64,000 bases of DNA from Collinsella aerofaciens (GTDB lineage Bacteria > Actinomycetota > Coriobacteriia > Coriobacteriales > Coriobacteriaceae). Within the stretch, counting starts at the first letter, position 1, and each line of letters starts with the position of its first letter. Both the position numbers and the translations under genes were made by a program. Below, piece after piece: positions 7,230 through 16,500 of this stretch. The stretch covers positions 98,928 to 162,927 of the forward strand of contig NZ_JAHONA010000002.1 in NCBI RefSeq assembly GCF_019131995.1, read 5' to 3'. The notes beneath the pieces are model-generated. The model was not told the DNA's origin. It searched no databases and saw only the letters and a program-made list of their open reading frames with translations.

Positions 7230-10112
7230 ATGACGCTACTGTATTTCCTTACCCTGTTTCCGCTGGTACCGGCGCTGGGCATGCTGCTCGCGCGCGGTGA
7301 CCGCGCCCGCGATGCGGTGGGGCTTGTAGGCTCCGGCATTATTATGGCGGTGACAGTTGTAGTCGCCGTCTTGTTTTTTGGCACGGGTCCGCAGAGCTTT
7401 GAGGTTGCCCCCGGCACCTCGCATGTGCTCTCGATCATCAGCTCCGCCATCGATGTCATCCTGTGCGCCGTCATCCTGTACAACGCGTATAAATATAGGA
7501 ACGCGCTCACCACGGTGCTCGGCATAGTCCAGCTGGTGGGCTCGCTCGCCTTTGCAGCCATGACGCTGCCCGCGGCCGAAGCCGTCACGGCGACGCCGCT
7601 CTACCTGGACTACATGAGCGTGATCATGGTCCTCGCCGTTGGCATTGTCGGCAGCCTCATCTGCGTGTATGCCCTGGGCTACATGAAGGACTTCCAGGCT
7701 CATGACGAGCACGAGGCCGCGCTGCGCGGGCAGACCGCGCCCGACCGTCGCCCGCAGTTCCTGGCGCTTATGTTCCTGTTCCTCTCGGCCATGTTCGTCA
7801 TCGTGACGAGCGATAACCTTGAGTGGCTGTTCTGCGGCTGGGAAATCACCACCGTGTGCTCGTTCCTCATGATTGGCTACACGCGCACGCCCGAGGCCAT
7901 CAAGAACGCCTTCACCCAGATCATCCTTAACATGCTGGGCGGCATCGCGTTTTTGGCCGGACTCATGTTCCTGCACGTTAACGGTATGCCGTTGACCATC
8001 TCGGGCATGATCGAGCTTTCCGGCGCCGGAACCGTGCAATCCGCGCTACTGGTGATGCCGGTCGTTCTGCTGTCGCTCGCCGCACTCACCAAGGCCGCAC
8101 AGATGCCGTTCCACACTTGGCTGTTGGGTGCCATGGTTGCCCCCACGCCCACGAGCGCCCTGCTGCACTCGTCCACCATGGTCAAAGCCGGCGTGTTCCT
8201 GATGGTCAAGCTCAGCCCGCTCTATGCCATCTATCCCGTGACCGGTTTTATGGTCACGAGTGTGGGTGCCATCACGTTTTTGCTCGCTGCCCTCATGGCC
8301 ATCTCGCAGAGCAACGCCAAACGCGTGCTCGCGTACTCCACAATTTCCAACTTGGGCCTCATCAGTGCCTGCTTGGGTGTCGGCGCACCCGAGGCCGTAT
8401 GGGCGGCCATCTTCCTAATCCTGTTCCATACGGTGGCCAAGTCGCTGCTGTTCCTGTGCGTGGGCACGGCCGAGCACCATATCGGCAGCCGCAACATCGA
8501 GGATATGGACGGTATGTTCAGCCGCATGCCGCACCTGACGCGTCTGATGATGCTGGGCATCATGGGCATGTTTGTGGCGCCGTTTGGCATGCTCGTGTCC
8601 AAGTGGGGCGCCCTGGTGGCGTTCGCGCAGACCGGCAACGTGCTCATGATCATGGTGCTTGCCTTTGGCTCGGCCGCAACGTTCTTCTTTTGGGGTAAGT
8701 GGCTGGCCAAGCTTTCGGGCGTCGACCCCACGGCTCAAAACGTTGAGGTCAATGTCCATAAGACCGAATGGATGGCGCTCAACACCATCGCCGCACTGCT
8801 GGTGCTGTGCTGCGTGGCGTTCCCGATTATTTCGAGCGGCCTGGTTTCGCCTTACCTTGCCATGGTGTTTGGCCGCGTGCCGTACGTTATTGGCAAGGAC
8901 GCCATGTATCTGATGGTGGTCATCGTGGCGTTTATCGCCGTGGTGCTGCTGACCTCGTTCCGCGTGAGCAACAAGCCGCACGTCAACGTGTACCTTTCGG
9001 GCGTTGGAACCGAGAGCTATCGTCATTTCCGCGGCTCGATGGGACACGAGGTAAAGGCCGAAAAGCGCAATTGGTACTCGGAGGACGCCCTTGGCGAGAA
9101 GCGTATTAGCCCCGTGGGTAGCGTCGTGTGCTGCAGCATTATCTTGTTTGCGCTGCTGTGTTGCGCGTGGATTGGGCCCGAGCGACTTGCCATGAGCGCG
9201 CCCTCGGTGCTGCGCGGCAAGTATTTCGAAGGCTCGGGCGTCGTGGGCATTTTTATTGGCACCGTGGCGTTTGCCTTGCTGGCGCCGCTTGTGGGCGGCC
9301 TGATCGACGGCCTTGACCGCAAACTTTCGGCCCGTATGCAGGGCCGCGTGGGCCCGCGCCTGCTGCAGCCCTTCTACGACGTTGCCAAGCTGCTGCGCAA
9401 GGCCCCTGCCAGCGTAAACACCATGGACGACACCTATATGGCATGCGCGCTCATCTTTACCGTCGTGGGCGGCGGCATCTTTGTGTCGGGTTCCAACACG
9501 CTGCTGTGCGCCTTTATGGTTACGCTCGCCGCGATCTTTGTGGTGCTGGCGTCCGCCTCGACGCAAAGCCCGTTTGCCCAGGTTGGCGCCGACCGCGAGT
9601 TGCTGCAGGTAATGAGTTACGAGCCCGCCGTTCTGCTGATGAGCGTGGGCCTGTATCTTGCCACCGATAGCTTCGATTCCATCGCCGTGACGGGGCAGTC
9701 CGCTCCCATCATCGTGTACAGTGCGCCCATTTTCCTCGCGCTGCTCGCGGTGCTCACCATCAAGCTGCGCAAGTCGCCGTTCGACCTTTCGTACTCGCAC
9801 CACGCACATCAGGAGATCGTCCAGGGCGTCGCCACCGAGATGAGCGGCAGTACGCTGGCCAAGATGACCCTTATGCACTGGTGCGAGACCGTGCTGTTTT
9901 TGATGTGGGTGGGCATGTTCTTTGTCTGGGACAACCCGGTGAGCTGGGTGGTTGCCCTGGTCGTGATGGCCGCGACGTATTTTGTCGAGGTGCTGATCGA
10001 CAACACCTTCGCCCGTAGCACCTGGCGCAGCTGCTTTAAGCTTGGCTGGGGCGTGGCGCTGGTGTTTGGCCTGCTCAACCTTATGCCCATCCTCGTCGAC
10101 GTGTTTATTTAG
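7230..10112 (+). CDS. Ech-type hydrogenase membrane arm: fused EchA (NuoL-like) and EchB (NuoH-like)
   Basis: 960 residues, about the sum of two Ech subunits. Residues 1-590 are an antiporter-like NuoL/HyfB module with the proton-channel signature TKAAQMPFHTWL and PTPTSALLHSSTMVKAG. After a linker, residues 660-960 are a NuoH/EchB module with QGRVGPRLLQPFYDVAKLLR and the acidic loop before HHAHQEIVQGVATE. In other Ech complexes these are separate genes. The protein should form the ion-translocating membrane arm that anchors the Ni-Fe module. GGGGGAG 7 bases upstream supports the start. It leads an operon: echC follows after 12 bp, its ribosome-binding site overlapping this stop codon. The frame is uninterrupted, so the fusion looks real. 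Confidence 0.88.
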   Translation: MTLLYFLTLFPLVPALGMLLARGDRARDAVGLVGSGIIMAVTVVVAVLFFGTGPQSFEVAPGTSHVLSIISSAIDVILCAVILYNAYKYRNALTTVLGIVQLVGSLAFAAMTLPAAEAVTATPLYLDYMSVIMVLAVGIVGSLICVYALGYMKDFQAHDEHEAALRGQTAPDRRPQFLALMFLFLSAMFVIVTSDNLEWLFCGWEITTVCSFLMIGYTRTPEAIKNAFTQIILNMLGGIAFLAGLMFLHVNGMPLTISGMIELSGAGTVQSALLVMPVVLLSLAALTKAAQMPFHTWLLGAMVAPTPTSALLHSSTMVKAGVFLMVKLSPLYAIYPVTGFMVTSVGAITFLLAALMAISQSNAKRVLAYSTISNLGLISACLGVGAPEAVWAAIFLILFHTVAKSLLFLCVGTAEHHIGSRNIEDMDGMFSRMPHLTRLMMLGIMGMFVAPFGMLVSKWGALVAFAQTGNVLMIMVLAFGSAATFFFWGKWLAKLSGVDPTAQNVEVNVHKTEWMALNTIAALLVLCCVAFPIISSGLVSPYLAMVFGRVPYVIGKDAMYLMVVIVAFIAVVLLTSFRVSNKPHVNVYLSGVGTESYRHFRGSMGHEVKAEKRNWYSEDALGEKRISPVGSVVCCSIILFALLCCAWIGPERLAMSAPSVLRGKYFEGSGVVGIFIGTVAFALLAPLVGGLIDGLDRKLSARMQGRVGPRLLQPFYDVAKLLRKAPASVNTMDDTYMACALIFTVVGGGIFVSGSNTLLCAFMVTLAAIFVVLASASTQSPFAQVGADRELLQVMSYEPAVLLMSVGLYLATDSFDSIAVTGQSAPIIVYSAPIFLALLAVLTIKLRKSPFDLSYSHHAHQEIVQGVATEMSGSTLAKMTLMHWCETVLFLMWVGMFFVWDNPVSWVVALVVMAATYFVEVLIDNTFARSTWRSCFKLGWGVALVFGLLNLMPILVDVFI

Positions 10113-10124
10113 GAGGCGGCGTTT

Positions 10125-10718
10125 ATGGATCATAAAATGTCGCGCTCGCCGTGGGTTATTCATTACGACGGCTCGAGCTGCAACGGATGCGATATCGAGG
10201 TGCTGGCCTCGCTCACGCCGCTGTTCGATGCGGAACGCTTTGGCGTGGTCAACACCGGCAACCCCAAGCATGCGGACATCTTTTTGGTGACGGGTTCGGT
10301 CAATGCGCAGAACCTGCCCGTCGTGCGCCAGATCTACAACCAGATGCTCGAGCCCAAGTGCGTGGTGGCGTGCGGCATTTGCGCGTGCTCGGGCGGCGTG
10401 TTCCGCGATGCGTACAACGTGATCGGCGGCGTGGACCGCGCGATTCCCGTGGACGTGTACGCGCCCGGATGCGCCATTCGCCCCGAGACCGTGATCGATG
10501 CCATCGTGGAGGCGTGCGGCATTCTGGACCAGAAGGAGGCCATGATGCGCGCCGGCGGCGATCCGCTCACCGTGGGCGGCGCCGCTACCTGGGACGGTGG
10601 CGTTGAGCTGGGCGAGGACGGGTTTGTGGCCGCTGCGGGGGCCGGGGATGGGGCCGGCGCCGACGCCGCTGCTGACGGCGCTGCCGACGAGCCCGCCGCT
10701 GCAAAGGAGGCCGAGTAA
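10125..10718 (+). CDS. echC: Ech hydrogenase small subunit (NuoB-like)
   Basis: 197 residues. It carries the proximal [4Fe-4S] cluster next to the Ni-Fe site: SSCNGCDIEVL (Cys19, Cys22), ACGICACSGG, and APGCAIRPE. These match the cysteine pattern of NuoB and group 4 small subunits. The family core ends near residue 145; the last 50 residues are a low-complexity tail of Ala, Gly, Asp and Glu that is not part of the fold. The stop codon overlaps the next start in TAATG, which points to translational coupling. Confidence 0.9.
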   Translation: MDHKMSRSPWVIHYDGSSCNGCDIEVLASLTPLFDAERFGVVNTGNPKHADIFLVTGSVNAQNLPVVRQIYNQMLEPKCVVACGICACSGGVFRDAYNVIGGVDRAIPVDVYAPGCAIRPETVIDAIVEACGILDQKEAMMRAGGDPLTVGGAATWDGGVELGEDGFVAAAGAGDGAGADAAADGAADEPAAAKEAE

Positions 10719-11434
10719 TGCAAAAGGCAATCTATACCACCGTCGGGATCGATGAGTTGCTGCCGCATGTGCAGGCGCTCAAGGGTGCCGGCGCGCGCTT
10801 TGTGCAGATGCACGCCGAGCGCTGCGTGGACGACGGTTCGTATCGCCTGGTCTATACGTTTATCAACGTCCGCGCCGCCCTGGATCACATTGCGCAGGAC
10901 GGTAGCTATGCGATTGAGAATCTGGTGGTCGAGGGCATCGACCAGTACCAGGAGATCCCGTCCATCAGCTCGTACTATCCGGCGGTGTTCCCGTTTGAGA
11001 ACGAGGCGCACGACCTGTTTGGCCTTGCCATCACCGATATGCAAATCGACTTTAAGGGCTTTTTCTACCAGGTCTCGACCGCCGAGCCCATGAGCGTGAT
11101 CACGCCCGAGGTGAAGGCCGCGCGCGAGAAGGCCATGAAGGTCCGCGCTGCTGCCGAGGCCAAGGCGCGCAAGGCCGCGGCCGAGAAGGCCGCCGCCGCG
11201 GCTACTGCGGGGGAGGGCGCCGCAGATGGCAGTGGCACCGCGGACGCTGCCACTGCCCAGCCCGCTGCGGCTGCCGGCTCCGATGCCCAGCATGACGAGG
11301 CCACTGCCAAGGCTGCGCTTAAAGCTGCCGAGATGGAGGCAAAGCTCGCCGCCATGGATCCCGAGAAAGCGGCCAAGGTCCGCGCGGCGCTTGCCGCCAA
11401 GGCCGCCCGCGACAAGCAGAAAAAGGAGGCGTAA
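10718..11434 (+). CDS. echD: Ech hydrogenase subunit D (NuoC-like)
   Basis: 238 residues. Residues 1-125 resemble the NuoC/EchD domain, with the closing family segment PFENEAHDLFGL and an alpha-beta layout; this subunit holds the large subunit to the complex and has no cofactor. Residues 130-238 are a long, highly charged Ala/Lys/Glu-rich tail, predicted helical or disordered, absent from ordinary EchD proteins of about 120-160 residues. The start overlaps the echC stop by one base. Confidence 0.85.
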   Translation: MQKAIYTTVGIDELLPHVQALKGAGARFVQMHAERCVDDGSYRLVYTFINVRAALDHIAQDGSYAIENLVVEGIDQYQEIPSISSYYPAVFPFENEAHDLFGLAITDMQIDFKGFFYQVSTAEPMSVITPEVKAAREKAMKVRAAAEAKARKAAAEKAAAAATAGEGAADGSGTADAATAQPAAAAGSDAQHDEATAKAALKAAEMEAKLAAMDPEKAAKVRAALAAKAARDKQKKEA

Positions 11435-11439
11435 GGTCC

Positions 11440-12528
11440 ATGGCGCATCGCTCCGTTATTCCGTTTGGCCCGCAGCACCCGGTGCTGCCCGAGCCGCTTC
11501 ATCTGGACCTAGTGATCGAGGACGACCGCGTTATCGAGGCAATTCCGCAGATCGGTTTTGTGCACCGCGGGCTCGAGAAGCTCACCGAAAAGCGCGACAT
11601 GCATCAGTTTGGCTACATCGCCGAGCGCATCTGTGGCATCTGCGCCGTGGGCCATAGCTGCGGCTACGCCAGCGCCTGCGAGCGCATGCTCGACATCGAG
11701 GTGCCTGGACGCGTGCAGTATATCCGCACCATTTTGCACGAGCTGTCGCGTATCCACTCGCATTTGCTGTGGCTGGGCCTGCTCGCCGATGCCTTTGGCT
11801 TTGAGGCGCTGTTCTATCGTTCGTGGACCCTGCGCGAGCAGATTCTCAAGATCTTTGAGAGCACCTGCGGCGGGCGCGTGATCCTGTCGATCAACGAGAT
11901 CGGCGGCCTTAAGCACGATATCGAGGACTCCGAGTTGGCGGGAATCGTCCAGACGCTCGATGCCATGCGCCCCGACTACGAGGCCCTGGTGCATACGTTT
12001 TTAGATGATGCCAGCTGCGGCGAGCGCTTGCATGGCGTGGGCGTGATCAGCAAGAAGGACGCGCTGGATCTTTCGATGGTCGGGCCGTTCGGTCGCGCCT
12101 CGGGCGTGGATTACGACGTGCGTATGTTCGGCGACGGTGCCTATGCGGACTTGGCCGCGTTTGAGCCCATCGTGGCAACCGACGGCGACTGCTATGCCCG
12201 CTGCCAGGTGCGTTGCGCCGAGGTCACGCAGGCCATGGACATTATCAAGGAGCTCATGGACAAGATTCCGCACGACGGCATCGGCGAGCGCACCAAGCTC
12301 ACGCCGGCCGACGGTGCGCGCGGCGAAGTCGTGATTGAGCAGCCGCGCGGCGAGGCGTATTACTATGTGCGCGGCAACGGCACCAAGAACCTGGAGCGTT
12401 TCCGCGTGCGCACGCCGACGTCGCAAAACCTGGCTGGTCTGACGCATGCGCTGCAGGGCGTGCTCCTTGCCAACGTGCCCATGATTATCCTGACCATCGA
12501 CCCCTGCATTAGCTGCACGGAAAGGTAG
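11440..12528 (+). CDS. echE: Ech [NiFe]-hydrogenase large subunit (NuoD-like)
   Basis: 362 residues, the catalytic subunit for H+ reduction with electrons from ferredoxin. Both nickel-binding pairs are present: RICGICAVGH (Cys65, Cys68) and DPCISCTER at the very end (Cys356, Cys359). The protein stops right after this motif, so there is no C-terminal extension to be cut off by a maturation peptidase, as known for EchE and CooH. Retained Ni ligands separate it from complex I NuoD. It starts 5 bp after echD; echF follows after 7 bp. No hyp maturation genes are in the window. Confidence 0.93.
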   Translation: MAHRSVIPFGPQHPVLPEPLHLDLVIEDDRVIEAIPQIGFVHRGLEKLTEKRDMHQFGYIAERICGICAVGHSCGYASACERMLDIEVPGRVQYIRTILHELSRIHSHLLWLGLLADAFGFEALFYRSWTLREQILKIFESTCGGRVILSINEIGGLKHDIEDSELAGIVQTLDAMRPDYEALVHTFLDDASCGERLHGVGVISKKDALDLSMVGPFGRASGVDYDVRMFGDGAYADLAAFEPIVATDGDCYARCQVRCAEVTQAMDIIKELMDKIPHDGIGERTKLTPADGARGEVVIEQPRGEAYYYVRGNGTKNLERFRVRTPTSQNLAGLTHALQGVLLANVPMIILTIDPCISCTER

Positions 12529-12535
12529 GCGCGGC

Positions 12536-12877
12536 ATGAGTTTGCTGACATTTGCCAAGACGGCCTTGGGCTCTATGGTCAAGCAGCCGGTAACGGTGTG
12601 CTATCCGCAGGAGAAGCTCGCGGCACCCGAGCGCTTGCGCGGGCATATCGTCAACGACATGGACGTGTGCATTTGCTGTGGCATGTGCGCGCGTCGCTGC
12701 CCGGCGGGCGCGCTCGCGGTCGATCGCAAGGGAGGAACGTGGTCGATTGACCCGTATGCCTGCGTGGTATGCGGCGAGTGCATCGAGAGCTGCCCCAAAC
12801 ACTGCCTGACTATGGACACCGCCCGCACTCCAGTCGCGGCGGACAAGACTCCCACGGTGGAAACCAAACCGGAATAG
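12536..12877 (+). CDS. echF: Ech hydrogenase ferredoxin-like subunit (NuoI-like)
   Basis: 113 residues with two [4Fe-4S] sites, CICCGMCARRCP and CVVCGECIESCP, each C-x2-C-x2-C-x3-C-P. It should relay electrons from soluble ferredoxin to the EchC cluster. It is the last gene of the operon; a long hairpin follows at 12887. No diaphorase subunits (NuoEFG-like) are encoded nearby, which supports ferredoxin rather than NADH as the partner. Confidence 0.92.
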   Translation: MSLLTFAKTALGSMVKQPVTVCYPQEKLAAPERLRGHIVNDMDVCICCGMCARRCPAGALAVDRKGGTWSIDPYACVVCGECIESCPKHCLTMDTARTPVAADKTPTVETKPE

Positions 12878-12886
12878 CGCAGAAAT

Positions 12887-12921
12887 GGGGGCCGGCGGGG
12901 CAAAAATGCCCCGCCGGCCCC
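12887..12921 (+). terminator. Hairpin at the end of the Ech operon
   Basis: A perfect GC-rich stem of about 15 bp with an A-rich loop (12887-12902 with 12907-12921). There is no T run after it, so termination strength is uncertain. Confidence 0.6.
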
Positions 12922-12953
12922 GCGCTTAAGCGCGCGGTCAGGCCGTCGCGAAC

Positions 12954-13105
12954 AAAACTATGCCGGTTTACGGGGCTGGAGAGCGAACCCCCGACCATAC
13001 CGGAAATCGCGAAATCAAAACCGCAGGTAGACGGCTTACGGTTATTCAGAAAACGCGGGTATGGATGAGGGTTCTGACTTTAGCCCCGTTAATCGGCATA
13101 GTTTT
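12954..13105. repeat. Long palindromic element, type B, left copy
   Basis: Arms of 24 bp (12954-12977 and 13082-13105, two mismatches) contain AACTATGCCGGTTTA and its complement. The centre contains AAAACCGCAGGTAGA, shared with the type A elements. A type B copy with the same end sequences lies at 20288-20441, on the other side of the surface-protein gene. Confidence 0.85.
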
Positions 13106-13199
13106 GAAATGGCACCGTATCAGTAGCAGCCTCTGATCCCCCGGGACGGAGGAAAACGGACCATTTTGGCCTCGCGAGGACATCTGCGTGACCCGTCTG

Positions 13200-13357
13200 C
13201 CATGAAATGGGCCCATCTACTACGTTTGGGCGGCTACCCTCAACCATGACGAATAACGCGAAAACAAAACCGCAGGTAGAACGCCTGCGGTTTTTCGAAA
13301 AACGTGGGCATGGTCGGGGGTACCGGGCTAAACGTAGTAGATGGGCCAGTTTCGTGG
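13200..13357. repeat. Long palindromic element, type A, left copy
   Basis: Arms of 28 bp, core GGCCCATCTACTACGTTT and its complement (13210-13227 and 13330-13347). An inner hairpin AAAACCGCAGG/CCTGCGGTTTT (13266-13294) has a T run. The second copy is at 20036-20193. Between B and A lies a spacer (13133-13179) that is also repeated at 20207-20254. Confidence 0.88.
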
Positions 13358-13452
13358 CGGACGCCACCGACTGCTCCCTTGGGGATGGAAGAAAACGGGC
13401 CATTATGACCAGTCGATCTCGAGTCGCACCCGTTTTCCTGCGAAAACGCTGT

Positions 13453-13567
13453 GTCTCAACTTTGGTGAGACATTTGTCTCACGCCTAAAAACCGAATCTG
13501 GAACATGTGTCACCTGCCCTAATTGTGTCTCATTCCGTAACTTTAGGCTGATGCAAGGTCTGAGACC
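13453..13567 (+). promoter_or_regulatory. Cluster of GTCTCA half-sites upstream of the surface-protein gene
   Basis: Half-sites GTCTCA or TGAGAC occur at 13453, 13466, 13476 and 13527, and a GGTCTGAGACC palindrome at 13557-13567. GTGAGAC-ATTT-GTCTCAC (13465-13482) is a perfect inverted repeat. The last site ends 17 bp before the start codon. This looks like a multi-site operator; the regulator is unknown. Confidence 0.5.
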
Positions 13568-13584
13568 GCGAGAAGGGAGACGCG

Positions 13585-16500
13585 ATGAGTAAGTACACGA
13601 GGGGTCTCTTGGCGGTGATACTGGCCGTAGTGCTGGTGTTGCCGGCTGCAGCATTCGCCATGCTGCCCGAGGCCAACGCCAGGTCCAGCACAGGAATGGA
13701 CGGACCGACAGTGAGTGGACCGACGGTCGTCGACCCCGACACCAGCGGACGCTGGGAAAAATGGGCGGCCGGCCACAGCGGCAATAAAGTAACGACCCAA
13801 AACGTCGGCCGAATCTGGACCGACAAAACGGTTGAGGCAACCGGAGAAAACGAAGAGTCGGACTTCTTGACTACGCTTTCGGCGATGTCCTCGACGTCCA
13901 ATTCGACCGTGACGGTCACCACGCCGCTCGATATCGTGATGGTGCTGGATGCCTCTGGCTCGATGGATGATCCTATGGGTGGCGGAGATCGCACCAAGCG
14001 TATCGATGCGCTCAAGAGCGCTGCCAACAGCTTTATCGATACCATCGCCAAGCAAAACGAGAGTATCGAGGGTGTCGATAGGCAACATAGGGTTGCCATT
14101 GTTAAGTTTGCGGGCGATAAGACCGATAAAATCGGCAATGACCAGTACAAGCAGGGGCAATTTTGGTACAACTACTCGCAGGTAGTGGAGGGCCTGTCCG
14201 ATTGTTCCGGCGGCAAGGCAACCAATCTCAAGAATAAAATTGCTGGAATCAAACCTGCCGGCGCCACGCATGCCGACCATGGTCTGGAACTGGCCGGGGA
14301 TATCACTTCTGGCCGCGAAGACGCCAAGAAGATTGTTGTGTTCTTTACCGACGGCAAGCCAACGAGCGTCAGCGAGTTTGATTCTGGCGTCGCCAAGGCT
14401 GCCGTGACGGCTGCCAAAGAGATGAAGGACGGCAAGGCCACCGTTTATACCATCGGCATCTTTAGTGGAGCGGATCCCACTGCCGACCCTTCGAAAAAGG
14501 GAACGAGTGACGTCAACAAGTTCATGCACGCCGTGTCGAGTAACTATCCCAGCGCCACGTCGTATACGAGCGATCAGCTTGGTACGCGTGCGGAAAACCC
14601 CGATTTCTACAAGTCGGCGACCAATGCCGATGAGCTCAAGAAGGTCTTCGACGACATTTCAAAGGCCATTACGTCTGAAGCACCTCATCCGACCGAAATC
14701 CATAAGGGTTACGACGCGAACAAGTCCGGCTATATTACGTTTACCGATGAGCTGGGCGACTTTATGCAGGTCGACGGCTTTACCGAAGCCATCATCAACG
14801 GTACGTCGTTTACCAAGACGAGCAAGACGTTCAACAAGGAAACCAATACCGGCACCTACGAGTTTACCGGCAAGGCAAAAGACCTGCTTATCACGGTGCA
14901 GCACGCTGACAAGGACAATCCCCAGAAGGGCGATATCGTAACGGTCAGCATCCCTGCGTCGTTGATTCCGCAGAGCCACTTTAAGAACGAAGACGGCAAG
15001 CTCTCGGTCGACAGCGCTCAGCCTATCCGCGTAAAGTACGCCTCGAGCGTGAAGAGCGCTGCACTCGACAATCTGTTTACGCCCGAGAAGGTCACGGGGC
15101 TCAAGGACTACATCGAGCATAATACGACCGTCGTTGACCGCACCAATACCGTGAATTTCTACGCGAACAAGTGGAGCGGTGGTGCGTTGGGTGATACGGT
15201 TGCGACCTTTGAGCCGGCCGACACCAACCGCTACTACTACTTCCAGAAGCAGACGCCCATTTACACGGATGAGGAATGCACGAAGCCGGCAAAGGGCTCG
15301 CTGACTGCTGACGGTAAGTATTACTACAAGGATGAGTTTGAGGAGCAGGGCGAGAACGGCGAGGCCAAGTCCGCCACCGCCGTCATCGAGTTTATCGGCG
15401 GCGACGCTGCGAAGTCCGATGGCGCGATTGTTCCCGATGAGAACGGTAACTTGGTGTTTAGTATCGGAACTGCGCGCCTGGCATTTATTGACGAGCTCCA
15501 CACCACCAAGAAGAGCGTGGGCGGCAACAACACCGGTACCGCCTCCGACGTGCTCAATCCCAAGTGGAACGACACATCCGCCAAGGCGACCGCGACGCAT
15601 GTCAATTCCTACCTGGGCAACAACGGCAAGATCAGCTACAAGTATGACATGACGCCGACGACGGTGGACACCAAGGCCGACTTCGGCCTGACCAAGGTGC
15701 TCGAGGGCCGCGCCTGGACGAAAGAGGACGCGTTTGAGTTTGAGCTGACGTCCGAGAACAACGCCCCGATGCCCGAGTCCGCGACTGATCCCGTGACTGT
15801 GTCCGTGACCAATGACGATCCGAATGAGGTCAAGGCGGCCATTAACTTCGGCACGATCGAATACAAGGCACCTGGTACGTATGTCTACAAGGTCAGCGAG
15901 AAGAACGCTGGGACCACGGTTGACGGCATTGCCTACAGCAAGAACGTCGCGGAGATCACCGTGACGGTGACGCCCAACAAGAAGGGCGAGCTCAGCGCTG
16001 ACGTGAAGGTGACTTGGAGCGAAGCAGGCGAGAACGAGTTCAAGAACGTTTACACTGCGGAGCCTGTTGAGTCCAGCGTTACCGACAAGATTGACGTGAC
16101 CAAGTCCCTGACCGGGCGCGATCTTGCGGCCGGCGAGTTCAGCTTTGAGCTGCTCGAAGTCGTGGACAAGGAAGATAAACCTGTCGAGACCGTTAAAAAC
16201 GACGCCAGCGGCAAGGTGGCGTTCAAGGCCATCAAGTACACTGAGATCGGCCAGCACACCTACAAGCTGCATGAGGTCAAGGGTAACGCCGGTGGCATTG
16301 CCTACGACGAAACGGTCTACACCATCGTGACGACCATCAGCGATAACGGCAAGGGCCAGCTGGTGGCTACGCATGAGCTGAAGGACGCCAAGGACGTCAA
16401 GAGCATCGAGTTCAAGAACTCCTACAATACGAAAGACGCCGAGGCGTCGCTTGCGGGCATCAAGAACCTGCAGGTTGCTGACGGTTTGACCCCGGCCGAC

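Noticed and set aside
8415-10730. 771-codon open frame on the minus strand opposite the Ech operon
   Set aside because: His/Arg/Gly-rich translation with no fold-like pattern; it mirrors the strongly conserved Ech genes and reflects GC-biased third positions.
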